In this document: one piece after another, positions 23,125-35,780 of the stretch
Numbering within the stretch: position 1 is the first letter of the stretch
How the letters are laid out: each line of letters begins with the position of its first letter
From: Hymenoscyphus infarciens
Lineage: Eukaryota > Ascomycota > Leotiomycetes > Helotiales > Helotiaceae
DNA length: 64,000 nucleotides
Assembly (NCBI GenBank): GCA_001414345.1
Contig: LLCB01000136.1
Coordinates: forward strand, 79,413-143,412
Reading direction: 5' to 3'
Program-made: the position numbers and the translations under genes
The notes under the pieces: model-generated
The model's input: the letters and a program-made list of their open reading frames with translations, nothing else
Database searches by the model: none
Told to the model about the DNA's origin: nothing

Positions 23125-24947
23125 TCATCTATAGTCCGAAGCCCGTTTATCTTCCTTGTGCAAGTCTTTTGCAATCTTGGGAAGCTTGCGATCGCGTTCG
23201 TAGAGGAAGCCACAATTATTACAGAGAGTCTAGGATATATTGTTAGCAAGACCTTGAATGCAGAATTGATCAAACTTACCCGAGCGCCATTTGGTTCAGG
23301 CCCATCTCTAACAGCCCAAACCGCAGTTCCCCAAATATGACAGTGCGCGCATCTCCACGTCGATCGTTCATAGTCTGTGAGAGAACCTCCACCTCCGTAG
23401 CCAGCGATACCACCATCAGGTGTACCTCTTCCGCCTGGTGTACCAGATCTTCCCACGGGACTCAAACTTCTGAATCGACGCTTCTTCTTGCTACGCTCTC
23501 CACGACCCATACGCTCCTCCCCAGCATCATCATATTTATTTTCTGTAGCTTGAGGTAATCCTCCCATCATGCCAGTATTCGACGAAAATCTTGCAGTCTC
23601 ACGTCTTAATCTTCTGATTCTTCTCTCCCGATCACCCTCTCTCTTCTCAATTTCTTCCTTGGACAACTGCTCCAATTTTGGTTCCCATTCATCAGCAAGA
23701 TGCTCATTATCGTATCTCCATCCAGCTTCTGCTCCGTGTGCAGCGTCATTGGCGATTTCTCCACTGATTCCACCAACAATTCCGCCACTCTCGCAGGCTT
23801 CCTTCTTCAACCTCAACACAGCTTCGTAGATTGCATGTGTAATCGCTGGCACCCATTCCCCGTATAATCCCAAATCTCCACATGTTTGTTTTGCAAACAT
23901 CTCCGCTGTTCCAGGTGGGTGAAGAAGCGACCACTCAAACTTGTCTTGGTATAGGTTGTTTGAGAGATTGACACTTAAATTGATAGTACATCGATACATG
24001 TCATCTGGATTGAAATCGTCGGATTCGGGGAGGATGGGTGCCGCGGTAGCTGTGACCAACGGGGATGGGGTATCTGGTTTAAAAGGATTAGGTGGTCCAG
24101 CCAACTGACTTGACCCGTTTCTCATGGGCGTTGCGTTTCCGCTCCCAGCTGGAGTAGTTGACGCATCTCGAGAAACTGCTTTAATCGTGGTAACCACACC
24201 ATTGCTTGTTGGCGTGTGCTGCGCATGGAAAAGCGGATGTAGAGCAACCCCTGCGTATTCTTCCAGCTGTGTTCGAATCTGCTTGCTGATTTCGTTGGCA
24301 TAATGGTTTCGATTTGGAAGGTCTAGATCCTGCACCATAACTTGGGCGAATTGATCCGTGGTTGTCAAAGTTTCGTGTAAATTCCACAAAAACATATCCT
24401 TCAACCGATATGGCAAAGTCGTCTCCTGTTGTCGATACACTGGGAGCGAAGTATCGATTTGTCCGAATCCGGCTCCTTGAGGAGGTGGTAAAGGCGCCTG
24501 AGGAACGAAAGCGGGAATCTCAAGATCAATACAGATTGGTATCAGCGTATAGGGCAACGCAGATTGCGCATGGTTCTGTATATCCGATTTCGTAGGTCGC
24601 GCCTTGCTCATCCAGTCTCTCCAAATCCCCTGTACCTCCACTGGATGTGAAGTCTCCTTGCCTACTTTCTCTGATGGATCTTGCTTTTGTTGTCCGGGAT
24701 CATCTCTGCGCAAGCTCCTCAGCCCAGTAGGTCTCCTCCTACTATCATCATCGTCCTCGTCGTAATCCTCATATCCATCTTCCGCGTAGTTGATGGCAAT
24801 AGTTCCTCGTTTCGTAGTTCTGGATAATGCGACAGGCAAGCTTGCTTGGGGGATGACCGGAGTGAGCAATGAATTCGCATATGTTCGCAGTCTTGGGGCA
24901 TAGCTCGATATGAAGGATTGTGGGGGGTTTCCGGTTCTATTTGCCAT
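23125..24947 (-). CDS. SFH1: SNF5/SMARCB1-family chromatin remodelling subunit, Sfh1-type with GATA-like finger
   Basis: Two exons, 23280-24947 and 23125-23229 (intron 50 nt, GTAAGT...CTAG), encode 590 residues. The SNF5 domain (about 150-400) shows the first repeat LIPICIDLEIPAFV, TLPYRLKDMFLWNLHE, FAQVMVQDLDLPNR and IRTQLEEYAGVALHPL. The second repeat shows DDMYRCTINLSVNLSNNLYQ, DKFEWSLLHPPGTAEMFAKQ and TCGDLGLYGEWVPAITHAIY. A Cys4 finger follows: C533, C536, C559 and C562 (CAHC...WAVRDGPEPNGARTLCNNC). It is GATA-like, with a loop of 22 residues, a little longer than usual, and is split by the intron. SNF5 proteins are core subunits of RSC or SWI/SNF in the nucleus. Filamentous fungi commonly carry this finger-bearing form; whether it serves RSC or SWI/SNF cannot be told from sequence alone. 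Confidence 0.88.
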
Positions 24948-26393
24948 TGTGACAGTGGGCGTATATCATATCCGAGATTGAGATGGCGATGGCTCGGTTT
25001 GATGAAGGGATGCTGGTAGGGGAATGCGCGCAATTGTGCACTGCAAAAGCTCAAGCTTCAGTAAAGTCCTTGTCGCATGCTCTTCTTTCCAATTCTTATG
25101 CGCTAGTGGGAGCGTATTTCGCGCTAGAAGATTTTTGTTGGTGTAGTTATTTTTCAAGAGTTTCCGTAACTCAAGCTCTTCGCGTCTTTGGTGTTCGCGA
25201 CAGAATTAAGGAAGGCCAGATCCAGGCCTCAGGCTACTATTTTTGAACTACACGTGACTAGCTCAAATGTCAACTTGCTGTCAAAATACTAGTCTCCCGC
25301 ACTCAGCACAACCTTACTCAGAACTTCATTCAACAAAATAGCGCACTGGAGCGACTAGGAGAGTTCGACAGAGCTGCAGGAGAGGACAGCTTATACCCCA
25401 TTCTGGTATATTTATCGTCCTTCACCAAATCTTGCCTCTGATTTGAACAATCTCTCTGAATGTGACTTGTGGCTAGGTTGAATGGGGACGAATCGAATGC
25501 TTTATCCAAGCTTCACTACCTTGATTTTCAAGTATAGACGGAAGGCATCCAGGTTTGAGTGGTTCTGGGAGCTGTGATTGATATTCGTTTTCCTTTGGTT
25601 ATTGGTTATACGAGACAACCTTACTTGTTGCTTCCACTTTTATATTCTTCTTGACAGTTTGGATATCTATTCCTTTTTTTGGCATTCTATTTTGTTGCTC
25701 TATTTGCTGGGTTCGGAGGCAAAAATCACGAGATTTGCTCTTCGTACACTTCCTTCCTCTATTGCTTTAGATATTCTAGAACAATGACCTTCATTCTCCA
25801 GGAATGCGAAGGAGCAAGTAAAACTTTGGAATCTAGTCCTTCTAAGGGTTTTCGGAGAGTGGATGTCGTTGTTTTATAAGTTTTACAAACTACCTACAAG
25901 AGCAGGAGAGAACATCCTGTCTCTCTTATTGGTACCATCTTGGCAACAAATTATATCGATCGATATCATTTCAGTCAACAAGTCTGATTATATTCCGGCT
26001 TCATTTTATTGCTCTTCTTCAAAGTTCTCGATGTTTGTATTGCGGATGTTTCCGCGCTTTTCACGAGTCAATTTTGGTTTCACACGCCACAATTGCCATG
26101 GGGGAGGCCTGTAGAGACAGATTTCACAAAATTCGAGTGAATAAGAATCTGCGAATAACCAACTTCTTTTCACCGCAGATGTTCCCTTGTCCCATTCATC
26201 ACAGTTATGTTGATTCATACGCGAGGCTGGGGCTCCAAAATATCTACATATGTTACTACTCAACAGCCTTCTTTTCTAGTCATTAACACAAACCTACACA
26301 ACAATCCACTTCACGCACAATCCCCTCATCTGCTACTTCTCTGGTGTTTGTAACATTAGCAACCAAATTTCAAGTCTGGGCTTTTCAAGCTCC
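24948..26393. other. divergent intergenic region
   Basis: 1.4 kb between the SFH1 start and the start of the F-box-like gene. Short open frames here have no start context or family resemblance. Both promoters are expected within it. Confidence 0.55.
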
Positions 26394-27368
26394 ATGTCCC
26401 AACCCATGGATCCGTCTTCTGGGGGGCAACTGACCTCTCAAGGGGGTAATATTCTTCAAAGCGGGAGACCTCTACCTAAGCTTCCAATGGAAATACAGCT
26501 TCAGATACTAAAAGAAGCTTCACTACCACCTACCTGGTGTCTCGAGCTTATTTTCGAAGAAACCCATGATAAGTGGAGCTGCGACGTCTGTCGACAAATG
26601 ACCCACGCTGGCATGGAAACAACACCGACTGTCACTCTAGATGTAAGGCTCAACACTGTCTGTCGCGTCTATTACGTGGAGAGCTATAAAAACCTCTACA
26701 AGCATCATGTATTTGTTTTTAACAAGGAGCCAACACGTATCCCAGCCGAAGGAACTGAACCACTAACTCATATCCGAGACCCGAGAGCTCTCCGTCTTTT
26801 ACGATTCATTGATATGCCAGCAGAGACTGCCCCCGAATCAACACACGCTTCCGCTCCCACAGAATTTTACACTTCAGCCGACTCCGAGAACTCGGTTAAG
26901 CCCTTCAAGAGCCTCCATAGTCCAGAGGAATTCCGAGCTTCAGTCCAACACCTAGTGTTGTGTGTTCACCCTCACATCACCTCAGATAAGAAACAATTAG
27001 ACTGGTTCTGGCCACTCATGGTCGACGTAAGTAGTTTAACCCCTTTCAATCTCAAAGAGCGCATACTAACAGTCTCCTAGTGGACAACATTACCTAAACT
27101 GAAGACTCTTTGTCTCGATCTCAGAGCTATATACCATCGAAAGAAATTCCCGGGACGACCATCTGTACTCGACGCTTATACTACAATTCTAGAAGGGGGG
27201 ATGAGAATGGTATGCCTCAACTTGGAGAAGCTCGTGATTGTTGGCGCTTGCAGCGACAAATGTAATACACCCTTCCATAAGCAGATTATCGAGAGCATCT
27301 TCAATGGAGCCCTCTCAAGAACCGGCAAGCTAGAGTTGAAGGACTGGGAGCGATTTGTAGAGTGGTAA
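26394..27368 (+). CDS. F-box/2EXR-like protein, function unknown
   Basis: Two exons, 26394-27026 and 27081-27368, with a 54-nt intron (GTAAGT, branch ACTAAC, CTAG), encode 306 residues. The segment RPLPKLPMEIQLQILKEASL (about residues 26-45) resembles the first helix of F-box or 2EXR domains. A CDVC pair near residue 63 is the only obvious cysteine motif. The second exon looks like a leucine-patterned C-terminal part (LPKLKTLCLDLRA ... LNLEKLVIVGACSDKC). Proteins of this sort are numerous and fast-evolving in Leotiomycetes and Sordariomycetes. It is the last gene before the RIP block. Confidence 0.7.
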
Positions 27369-28969
27369 TAATAGCTGTTGATCGCTTTTTATCTTGTGTT
27401 TGGGAGAACAGATCGTGCTAGGGTTGTGGAGAGGGGGGTACTCCTGGAGTGATAGGATAGTTGCTGAATATCAGTATTGCTTACTTCGTAATATTATTTT
27501 CATTTCTTTGAACTTTTGCGGCAATAGAACTAACCACAAGTGGCTCGGAAATAACCAATTTATAAAGTCCTATACAACAGATTATCTTGTCGTTTTATTT
27601 GTTCAAGTTTCAAAATCATTCAAAAAGTTTAGAGTAAATGACTCAAAACTTAATCCTTACTAAATAACTGGGAAAAACTCCGCGTTCATCCTTCTTCACC
27701 AACCTCAAGTAATTATAGTAGATTAACTAAATTATTTCAGCCTTTTCGAATAATGTCATTCACTGTATATCGTTCGGAAATAAGAGCTTTGTAGGTATAT
27801 CCAAACAGGACTTGACTAAAATCTTTCTTCGAGTGGGTTGGGAGAATCAAGTAAAGTAAAGCAGAGTCATTTGCAAAACCCAGAGAGCTGGTGTAATAAC
27901 GATCCTGAGCTTTATCGTAAGTCTTCCCGAGTGATTAAAAGCTACGATTGAGCATTTGGCTCGAGAAGCGTTATGCCACCTTTTTGAGAGCATTGTGTAT
28001 AGAATACATAGGTATATCATTTTGCTTATTTTTAAATATCCAAGAAAGAACTACTCCTTAACAAGCAAAGTTTCCAGAGATCATAGTATACACTACGATG
28101 GTAGTATGAATGTTTTTTCCTTTGTGACGGTATCTGCAGTTGCAATGTATGAATTGGAAAGTTGGTAAGATTCCAAGGGGAACTTGGCGAGTGTTAAAGG
28201 TGTTTATTGTTTATATTAGATGATAGTCTTCTTCGCTATTCATCGTGCTGAGAATGCCGTGATGTCAGATTTCACTCCATTGGCGATAGTCCAAAAGAGC
28301 GTAGAACAATGGTTTTTTCCCAGTGTCTTAGGGTTGATAAAGATATCTAAGGCGTATCAGGCTGGTCTTAATCTATAAATTCTACTTCAAGAAACTAACC
28401 AATATTCCGAAATTAAAAATCTCGGCTCTGGGCTATATCTAAACTCAACGATATCTTATTTGCTTTGAATTGACGGAAGCGCATCGCACTGGACGTTTTA
28501 TTGTCGAACCTCTCAGCCATATCTTCCAGTTTGAATAGGTCGACAGGATGAGAAACAATGGAGCCTGGTCATCTATTGCAAATCATGACTTTCAGTTCGA
28601 GTTACAACGTTCGATAAGAGAAGCAAAGTTCAACAAGCAGTATAACCTTCATTGGAATATATAGCATTCAATAGGTCAGTAGAAGACTTGACGGTATATA
28701 CGAGAAATAACGTTCGTTGCGAGATGGAATGAAAGGCAAAGTGGTCGATAGTAGATCCAACGTTCAGTTTGTTTCAAACCAAACTAAAACTTGCATTCTA
28801 AAGCGAATACAGTACGCTAAGTGGATGCAAGTACTGTAAAAATGTTCTAGAAGAGGGAAAGTATAAGTTAACACCTCATTCTTAGAGGAAAATCAAGCTG
28901 AGTTCTTTTATCTAATTTTCCAGAAGGGCTCGCTTATGTCACTCTCCCCAGTTTATCACGTATCAAAAG
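27369..28969. other. transition zone towards the AT-rich block
   Basis: No gene is visible. Base composition is ordinary at the left and grows AT-rich near 28.9 kb. Open frames are short and lack codon bias. Confidence 0.6.
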
Positions 28970-30117
28970 TGAAGTAAGTTGAAGAGGCTTATTAGCTATA
29001 TAGTTGCTTAGTATGCTTATTCCGCCAAGTAATTATAACAACTAATTGGAGGCTCTCAAGCTGCCTTACCTTTTTACTATCAAAGGTTACTTAAGTCTCC
29101 TACTACTTAGCAAATTAAAGATTTAGGCAAGTGTAGTAATAAGGTTTAACAAAGCCGCTAGATGTTCTCCTAAGCGTAAGTCAGGGCACTATAACTCAGA
29201 TTAGGATCTTATCTATAGAAGTTAAACGTGGCTATATAAAGCAAGCTTATATAGATAGGTAATTATTAAGTAGAAAGAAAATGAAAGCTTATAAGTAACT
29301 ATCTAATGATGCCTCTCTATTCACTCTATTATAGGCTATTACTCTTTTCATTTATAGCTACTATATAGCACGCTCTTAGTCTTCTATAGCTAGTCTACTA
29401 GACTTCTTTATATTCTTCTAAACTCCGCGAGCTACTAAGTCTAGACGACTTTAGTCTTTTACTATATAGATATAAAAAATAGCCTAGAATAAATAACCTT
29501 ACTAATAGATTATAGTTATAATATTAGTATATAATAAGATAATATTTAGTTATTTATAAAGCTAGAAAGAAGTAAAAATTAATAATCTATAAGTATTATA
29601 ATTTCATCTATATAGCTAAAGAGAATTTCTTTATACTATTTTAATTATTTCTCTATAAGTCTTATATGATTTTAGATAAAAAGATAAGATAAAACAAAGT
29701 TAGTAATTATATTAAGAATAAGTAACTATAATAAAAGTACTCTTAGATACTAAGTAAGATTAGTTTTAATTAGAATAGAATGAATTTAGAAAGAGTAAAA
29801 TCAGTTTTACTTAGAATAGAACAAAATTAGAAATTAGTAAAAAAGACTCTACTTTTTTTAGAACTAAAAAATATAAGTTTTTTTTCTAAAAAGACTAATA
29901 TCTATCTACGTAGCTAGAGGTAGCTACTAATAACTAGTAGTTAAACTAGAGTAGATTTAGTAAGAGATTATATTATTCTATATAATATAATATAGTAGAA
30001 AAGCTATAGTAGATATAAACTAAATAAAGAACCTATTCTCTACTTACTTTTTAATACTCTAGCTAACTTTTATACTAATAAAAGTAGATAGTTATACTAG
30101 TATAGTCGTTTTATAAG

Positions 30118-30509
30118 TATAATAATATGAAATATATACGACTATCGAAGAGGTATATAGAAGTGTATTTAATAGAATAATATATATAAATACTAGATAC
30201 TAATATAGAAGAAAAGACTAAATTAGCCTTCTCTTATTCTAAATAAGAGTATCTATATATAAGAGATTAGATACTACTAAGGTCTAATAATAATAAAAAC
30301 TAAGTCTTATCTAATATAGCTAATACTAAATAATAAGAGCTAAAAAGGTAAATATATAATATCTAAACCTTAATCTCTTCTATATATAAATATTAAGTAT
30401 TAATACTTTTAGTATCTATAGTTATATAAGTACTAGTAATTTATACTCTTAGTATATAAGTATTAGTAGTTTCACGAATACTAGTAATTTAGAATAGCGA
30501 GCTATTATA
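30118..30509 (-). mobile_element. solo LTR, copy A (family of the 34147-45181 element)
   Basis: 392 bp beginning TATAATAATATGAAAT and ending GAGCTATTATA. It is flanked by a perfect 5-bp duplication ATAAG (30113-30117 and 30510-30514). It aligns through most of its length with the 373-bp LTRs at 34147 and 44809, mostly with C/T and G/A differences. The strand is inferred from the polypurine tract of the full element. An internal short duplication near its right end (TATAAGTA-TTAGTAGTTT-type units) makes it longer than copy B. Confidence 0.85.
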
Positions 30510-31270
30510 ATAAGCTACTAATATCTCTTTTATTAATATAGTCTAAAAGTAAGATAAATTATAATTATAGAGAAGAATTAATATTAACTAAGAACTTAGA
30601 TAACTTTAGAGATATAATAATGTCTTATAATTAGTAAATAATAGCTTTTAAAGTCTTTATTTTATTTAATAGTAATTTCGTACTAAAGAACTAAGCTTAT
30701 TATACTTTCTTAAACGTAATATATATTAATTAGTTAAAGAATAGAAGGTTATCTAAGCGTCTTAGAATATAGTATTAAAGTACTTAATTATTAATAAAAT
30801 AATTTCCAAATTATATTTTTTAGAATATCTATTTAATAATACTAATTATAAATTAATAAATTATTTAGAAGTATACTAAAACTTTATTAAGAACGATAAG
30901 AAGGTGCTTAGTAAGCTTAATATATATATAGTAATTCTTCTAAAAGTAATAATAGCTAACTAGCTTAAAATTACTAGTCTAATAAGTATATAAGTCTTTT
31001 TAAACTCTTTATAAAACTTAATAATACGTAAGATACTCGCTTTTTATCTATTTTTTAGAACTTTCATATACTTAAATAAATAATATAAGCTTGTCTTTTT
31101 AATTAAAGTCTAGAGACTTTAATTTAAAAGAAATCTTATTCTTTTCTTAAAAGCTAAGAGTAAGATATTAAAAGAAGAGAAGTATAGCGTCTCTCTAAAG
31201 CTCTTATAAGTTTAAATAGTATATAAGAAGCTTATTAGAATTTATTTTTCCTAGAATTCTAGACTATTTT

Positions 31271-31554
31271 TATAATAGCTCGCTATTCTAAATAGCTGAT
31301 TCTACTATTATATAAAGAAGGTTTTAGCACTTATATTAGGTTTCAGTTATTATTATTTTATATTATCTAATTTAGAAAGGTTTTAGACTTTAAGTTTTAG
31401 CTCTTTTTATATTATTAAATCTCTTATATATAGCTACTTACTCTTCTATAGTTAGAAGAGACTAATTTAGTCTTTTCTTCTATATTAGTACCTAGTATTT
31501 ACTCTTTTAAATACACTTTATATATCTCTTTTAAGTACGTTTTATATCGTTATA
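31271..31554 (+). mobile_element. solo LTR, copy C, inverted relative to A and B
   Basis: 284 bp beginning TATAATAGCTCGC and ending TATCGTTATA, that is, the reverse complement of the family ends. It is flanked by the perfect 5-bp duplication ATTTT (31266-31270 and 31555-31559). Inside, the reversed TAATATAGAAGAAAAGACTA core shared with the other copies is clear. Confidence 0.82.
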
Positions 31555-32157
31555 ATTTTAATAGTATAAATGTTTTCTAAAAAATATATATAGATTTTAG
31601 TAGTATATAAGTATCTTAGTTATTTTTAGTTATTCTAGATCTTTACTATACTTTAATAAAACAAAAGAAGCTTAGAGTTATATAAATTATCTCTAGACTT
31701 TCTATTCTAGTAAGAAGATAACTTAAAATATATTTCTCTAGAGAAATAGAATAAAATAATTATAAGATAAAAGCTTAGATATTCCTTAAATTATTTATAT
31801 ATATAAGAAACTTAATAAATCTAACTTTTTTTAAAAGTTTTAAACTACTTTATTTATAGAGAGAAGTTTAAATTCTTATTTAAATTTTACTTAAACTACT
31901 TATATATAAAAACTCTCTTTAATCTTAGAATAATCTAATTTAATAAGAAAAGTTTAGATTTCTTATAATTTTAACTAAAATTTATTCTCTATATTAAGCT
32001 TTATTTATAGTAAGTTATAAGTTAAGCTTAAATTTACTTACTTTTTTATAATCTAAGCTTTTTTTTATTAAATCTCTCTCTCTCTCTTTTCTTTAGAAAG
32101 TAGAAAATAAAAGTACTTTAAAAGAGATAAAGATTAGCTAGAAAGAATCGTTATATC

Positions 32158-33194
32158 TATAATAATACGAAGTATATACGACTATCTCTTTAGTTATTCT
32201 TATACTCTACGTGATTTAGTAGAACGCGGTTCTAATCTTATATTTCTAGCTCTAATACGACTAAATATTTAAATTATTATCTTATTCTTTAAACTCTATA
32301 AAAGTATATAACGATATAGGAATTCAATAATAATTTACCTATAATCTTATATTTAAAAAGCTCTACTAAAAAAAAGATTATTTTAGTATAAGTTAGCTTA
32401 CTTCTACTACTTCTACTACTCCTACCACTTCTATTACTTCCACCGCCACTTTTATACTCTTTTATACTTCTTTTTAATTAATATACCTCCTCTAGGATAG
32501 CGTAGAGCTAATACTACTTCTAGTACGAAAAAGTCTACTAAAAGAGCCTTAAAAGCTACTAAAAAAGTCTTTAAAAAGGCTCTTAAGTACGCTCCGCAGA
32601 CGTGTTTCTTAACTAGAAAGAATTCTATAAAATAGAAGTTATTAAGAGAGCGAGAGAGATTAAATAAAGAGGTAGAAAGAGGCGTACCTCTACTATATAT
32701 AGAGTAAGTGTAAAGAGCTTTAATTCGGATTTTAATCTCTTAGCACTTCTAAACTAGCTTAGTAGTATCGTAGTTCAAAGCTACCTAGATTTTAGTCTAA
32801 AACTATCTTAAATAAGAGTAGTTTTAAACCGGACTACTAAACGCGTCTACACGTGAGTTATAAGAATAACTGAAGAGATAAAAGAGGTATATAGAAGCCT
32901 ATTTCATAAAATAAGATATATAAATACTAGGCTCTAATATAGAAGAAAAGACTAAATTAGTCTTCTACTATCTAGAGTAGAAGTATCTATATATAGAAGG
33001 TTAGATACTACTAAGGTCTAATAATAATAATAACTAAGATCTATCTAATATAGCTAATACTAAAGAATAAGAGCTGAAAAGCTAAATATATAATATCTAA
33101 ACCTTAATCTCTTCTATATATAAATATCGGATATTAATACCTTTAGCTCTTTAATTATATAAGTATTAGTAGTTTAGAATAGCGAGCTATTATA
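32158..33194 (-). mobile_element. solo LTR, copy B, split by a TIR element
   Basis: Begins TATAATAATACGAAGTATA and ends GAGCTATTATA, flanked by the perfect duplication ATATC (32153-32157 and 33195-33199). The LTR sequence is interrupted after GACTAT (32185) and resumes at about 32878, where the 692-bp TIR element sits. Without that element the LTR is about 343 bp. Confidence 0.85.
32186..32877. mobile_element. non-autonomous TIR element (MITE-like) inside solo LTR B
   Basis: The left end CTCTTTAGTTATTCTTATA and the right end TATAAGAATAACTGAAGAG form terminal inverted repeats of about 28 bp, extending to an ACGTG/CACGTG box on each side. It has inserted into the LTR; AT (or TA, depending on where the TIR is cut) is duplicated at the site. 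The interior has no transposase-like frame. A 2-bp TA-type target points to the Tc1/mariner (Fot1/Pogo) group, which is an inference. Confidence 0.75.
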
Positions 33195-34146
33195 ATATCT
33201 AATTATTCTCTTTTATATTAATTATTAATTTAAAGTAAGTATAATAAAAGTAAACTAAAGAATAATTATTTCTTAAAATTATCTCTTTTCTTAAAAGAAT
33301 TTTTAAAAAAACTTAACTACTTTTATATACTTTATAAGATTAATAATAAGCTATACTAAAACTCTATAAAAATTAAGATAGATATAAAATTATCTGTTTT
33401 TATCTTCTAAAGTTTATAGAATATAAGAGAAGATATAAGCTTCTTCTTTTCTATTCTTATAAATAGTATATTATATATTATTAGTAATTAATAGATAAAA
33501 AAGTACTTAAAAAGAGAGATTTTAAGAAATTTTCTTAAAAAGCTATAAAAAAAGTAAGTAAATTTAAGCTTAACTTATAACTTATTATAACTTTACTTTT
33601 AGGAATTTTAGAATTCTCTAATAAAAAAACTAAGATTAAATTTTTCTTAATTTTAACTTAAATATTATCTTCTATAATTAATTTTATATAACTTATAGCT
33701 TTATCTAAGACTCTATAGAAGTGTAGAAATTAAACTTTTCTATACTATCTAAAATACTAAATTTACTATTATTATAAGTATTACTAACTACTAAACTATA
33801 AAGTAATCTTAGAAATATAATATAGTAATATTAACTATATTATAGTCGTTATAAGTCTTACTTTAATAATTTCATAAATACTATAATATAACTACTCTAG
33901 ATATACTATTACTATTAACTAAGTTACTACGTTATAGCTTCTATATAGTAATAAAGACGATAGTAGTTTAGAGAAATTATTATAAAAATCTAAAGATAAC
34001 TCTTTCTTATAATATACTAGATATTAAGTATAGAGAGAGTTTAATAGAGAAGAGAGAATTACTAAAAAAAAAAAAACTTAATCTAGAAATAGCTTATTTA
34101 GAAAGGTAATATTTACAATTAAGCTATATATTAAAAAGAGTATTAT

Positions 34147-34519
34147 TATAACGGCACGAAATATATACAACTATAGTAGAGGCATATAGGAGTGCGTATA
34201 GTAGAATAACGTATGTAGATACTAGGCTCTAATATAGAAGAAAAGGCTAAACTAGCCTTTTCTGACTCTAGGAGTAGGCTGCTATATATAAGAGGTTTCA
34301 GACGATACAAAAGGGGTACGAAACCAAATAACGACATACGTCGGCTAATATAAAAGCTCGAACCCTACAAAGTACGTCTGAAAGTCTAGACAGACGTATA
34401 GACGTATGTAACCTTTCTAAATTAGATAATGTAAAATAATAACTACTGAAAGCTAATATGTATAGTATATACTATATAATATCGGCTATCTAGGATAGCC
34501 TAGATAATAGGCTATTATA
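34147..34519 (-). repeat. left LTR of the non-coding LTR element
   Basis: 373 bp, TATAACGGCACG...GGCTATTATA. It pairs with 44809-45181 at the same length. Differences between the two are almost all C/T or G/A, as RIP produces. Confidence 0.85.
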
Positions 34520-35252
34520 TCCCCCTCTCTTAAAAAAGACTTATCCCGAGTCTTCTCTCTCTTATCGTTTAGGGCTGAATTAGGATGGTGTAAGTGTTGT
34601 AATATTATCGTATTTGATGATTTTATTATAAGCGAGAAGGTTCTAAATCGACTTTGTAGATACTTTATTTATTATTGAAATTTATTATAAACGAGATGTC
34701 AATTTTAGGTCCGAATCGTAACCGACCTAATTCGTAGATACTTGTAAAAGAGACTTTGTTTCTAATTCTTTAATATTAAAGTATAAGTATTCGCGTTCGC
34801 TAAAAGAGTGTAGTCCGATCCTATCTAGTAAGTCGGAGAAAGTTTAAAGTTCAAAAAGTTTAAAAGTTTGGAGTAAAATTAGAAAAAGTTTAAAGTAGGA
34901 GTCGGATGGTGTTCGGTTAGGGTTAACAGCGATAACTTAATTAAGAGCTTACTTCTAGGTTTTATCCTAATAGAGAGTGTATTTTAACTGATTTATATCC
35001 GATTAGAAAAATTTACTAAAAGAGTATAGGTCTGAAAAAAGTTTAGAGTAAAATTAGAAAAAGTTTAAAGTAGAGTTAGAGGCGAATATCGAGAGGTGAC
35101 GTTATAGGTGACAGTGATTTCTCAGCTAAGAGTTCACTTCGAGAGTGTACTGATTCGCATCCGAGTCGAATTTAGATGAAAAAAAGAACTTCTGGCTCGG
35201 CCAGAAGTGAAAAGAAAGTAAAGAATGTAAGACTCTGTACTAGAGTCGGTGG

Positions 35253-35600
35253 GGTTTCGGCTGGCTAAAGGCGAAGTTGTTTCCGAAGTTGTCAAGTAGT
35301 TTCGGCTGGTCAAAAGAGTTTGTTACCGAATGTTAAAAACGCTGTCCGAAGTTTAAGACAACAAAAGGGTTAGTTTCGGCAGGTCAAATAAAGTTAATAC
35401 CGAAGTTATCTTACTATCCGAAGTTCAGGACAACAAAAGGAGTGGTTCCGGCTGGTCAAAAGCGAAGTTGTAGCCGAGTTGTCGAATTGTCCGAGTAAAC
35501 GGGGACAATAAAAGGGGTGGTTTCGGCTGGTCAAAGGCGAAGTTGTTGCCGAAGTTAAAAATGCTATCCGAAGTCCAGGATAATAAGAGAGACAGTTACA
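35253..35600. repeat. minisatellite, about five units of ~75 bp
   Basis: Units start at about 35253, 35300, 35373, 35445 and 35521 with TTTCGGCTGGTCAAA, followed by GCGAAGTTGT, CCGAAGTT and TCCGAAGTCCAGGACAA-type pieces. The first unit is shorter (47 bp). The array lies inside the non-coding LTR element, and the copia insertion point is directly after it. Confidence 0.75.
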
Positions 35601-35605
35601 GATAC

Positions 35606-35780
35606 TATCACAGGACAAAGGTGGGTCAGACAAAGGATCACCTGATGATCCCCACCTTTTAAGCGAGGAGCATGGTATTTAAAGCCTTATACTCTCCTCT
35701 ATAGTTCTAGGGATTAAGTATCTACTTTAACTTTACTTTACTTATTCTATACTCTTAATATAGCTTCTATAATCGCTATA
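35606..35780 (+). repeat. 5' LTR of the copia element
   Basis: 175 bp, TATCACAGGACAAAGG...ATCGCTATA. It is followed by GTTATAAGCC, a candidate decayed primer-binding site. Confidence 0.85.

Noticed and set aside
34146..34337. Minus-strand frame recurring in both LTRs (also 44691-44999)
   Set aside because: Both copies are LTR sequence of the non-coding element; the shared frame reflects the repeat, not a gene.
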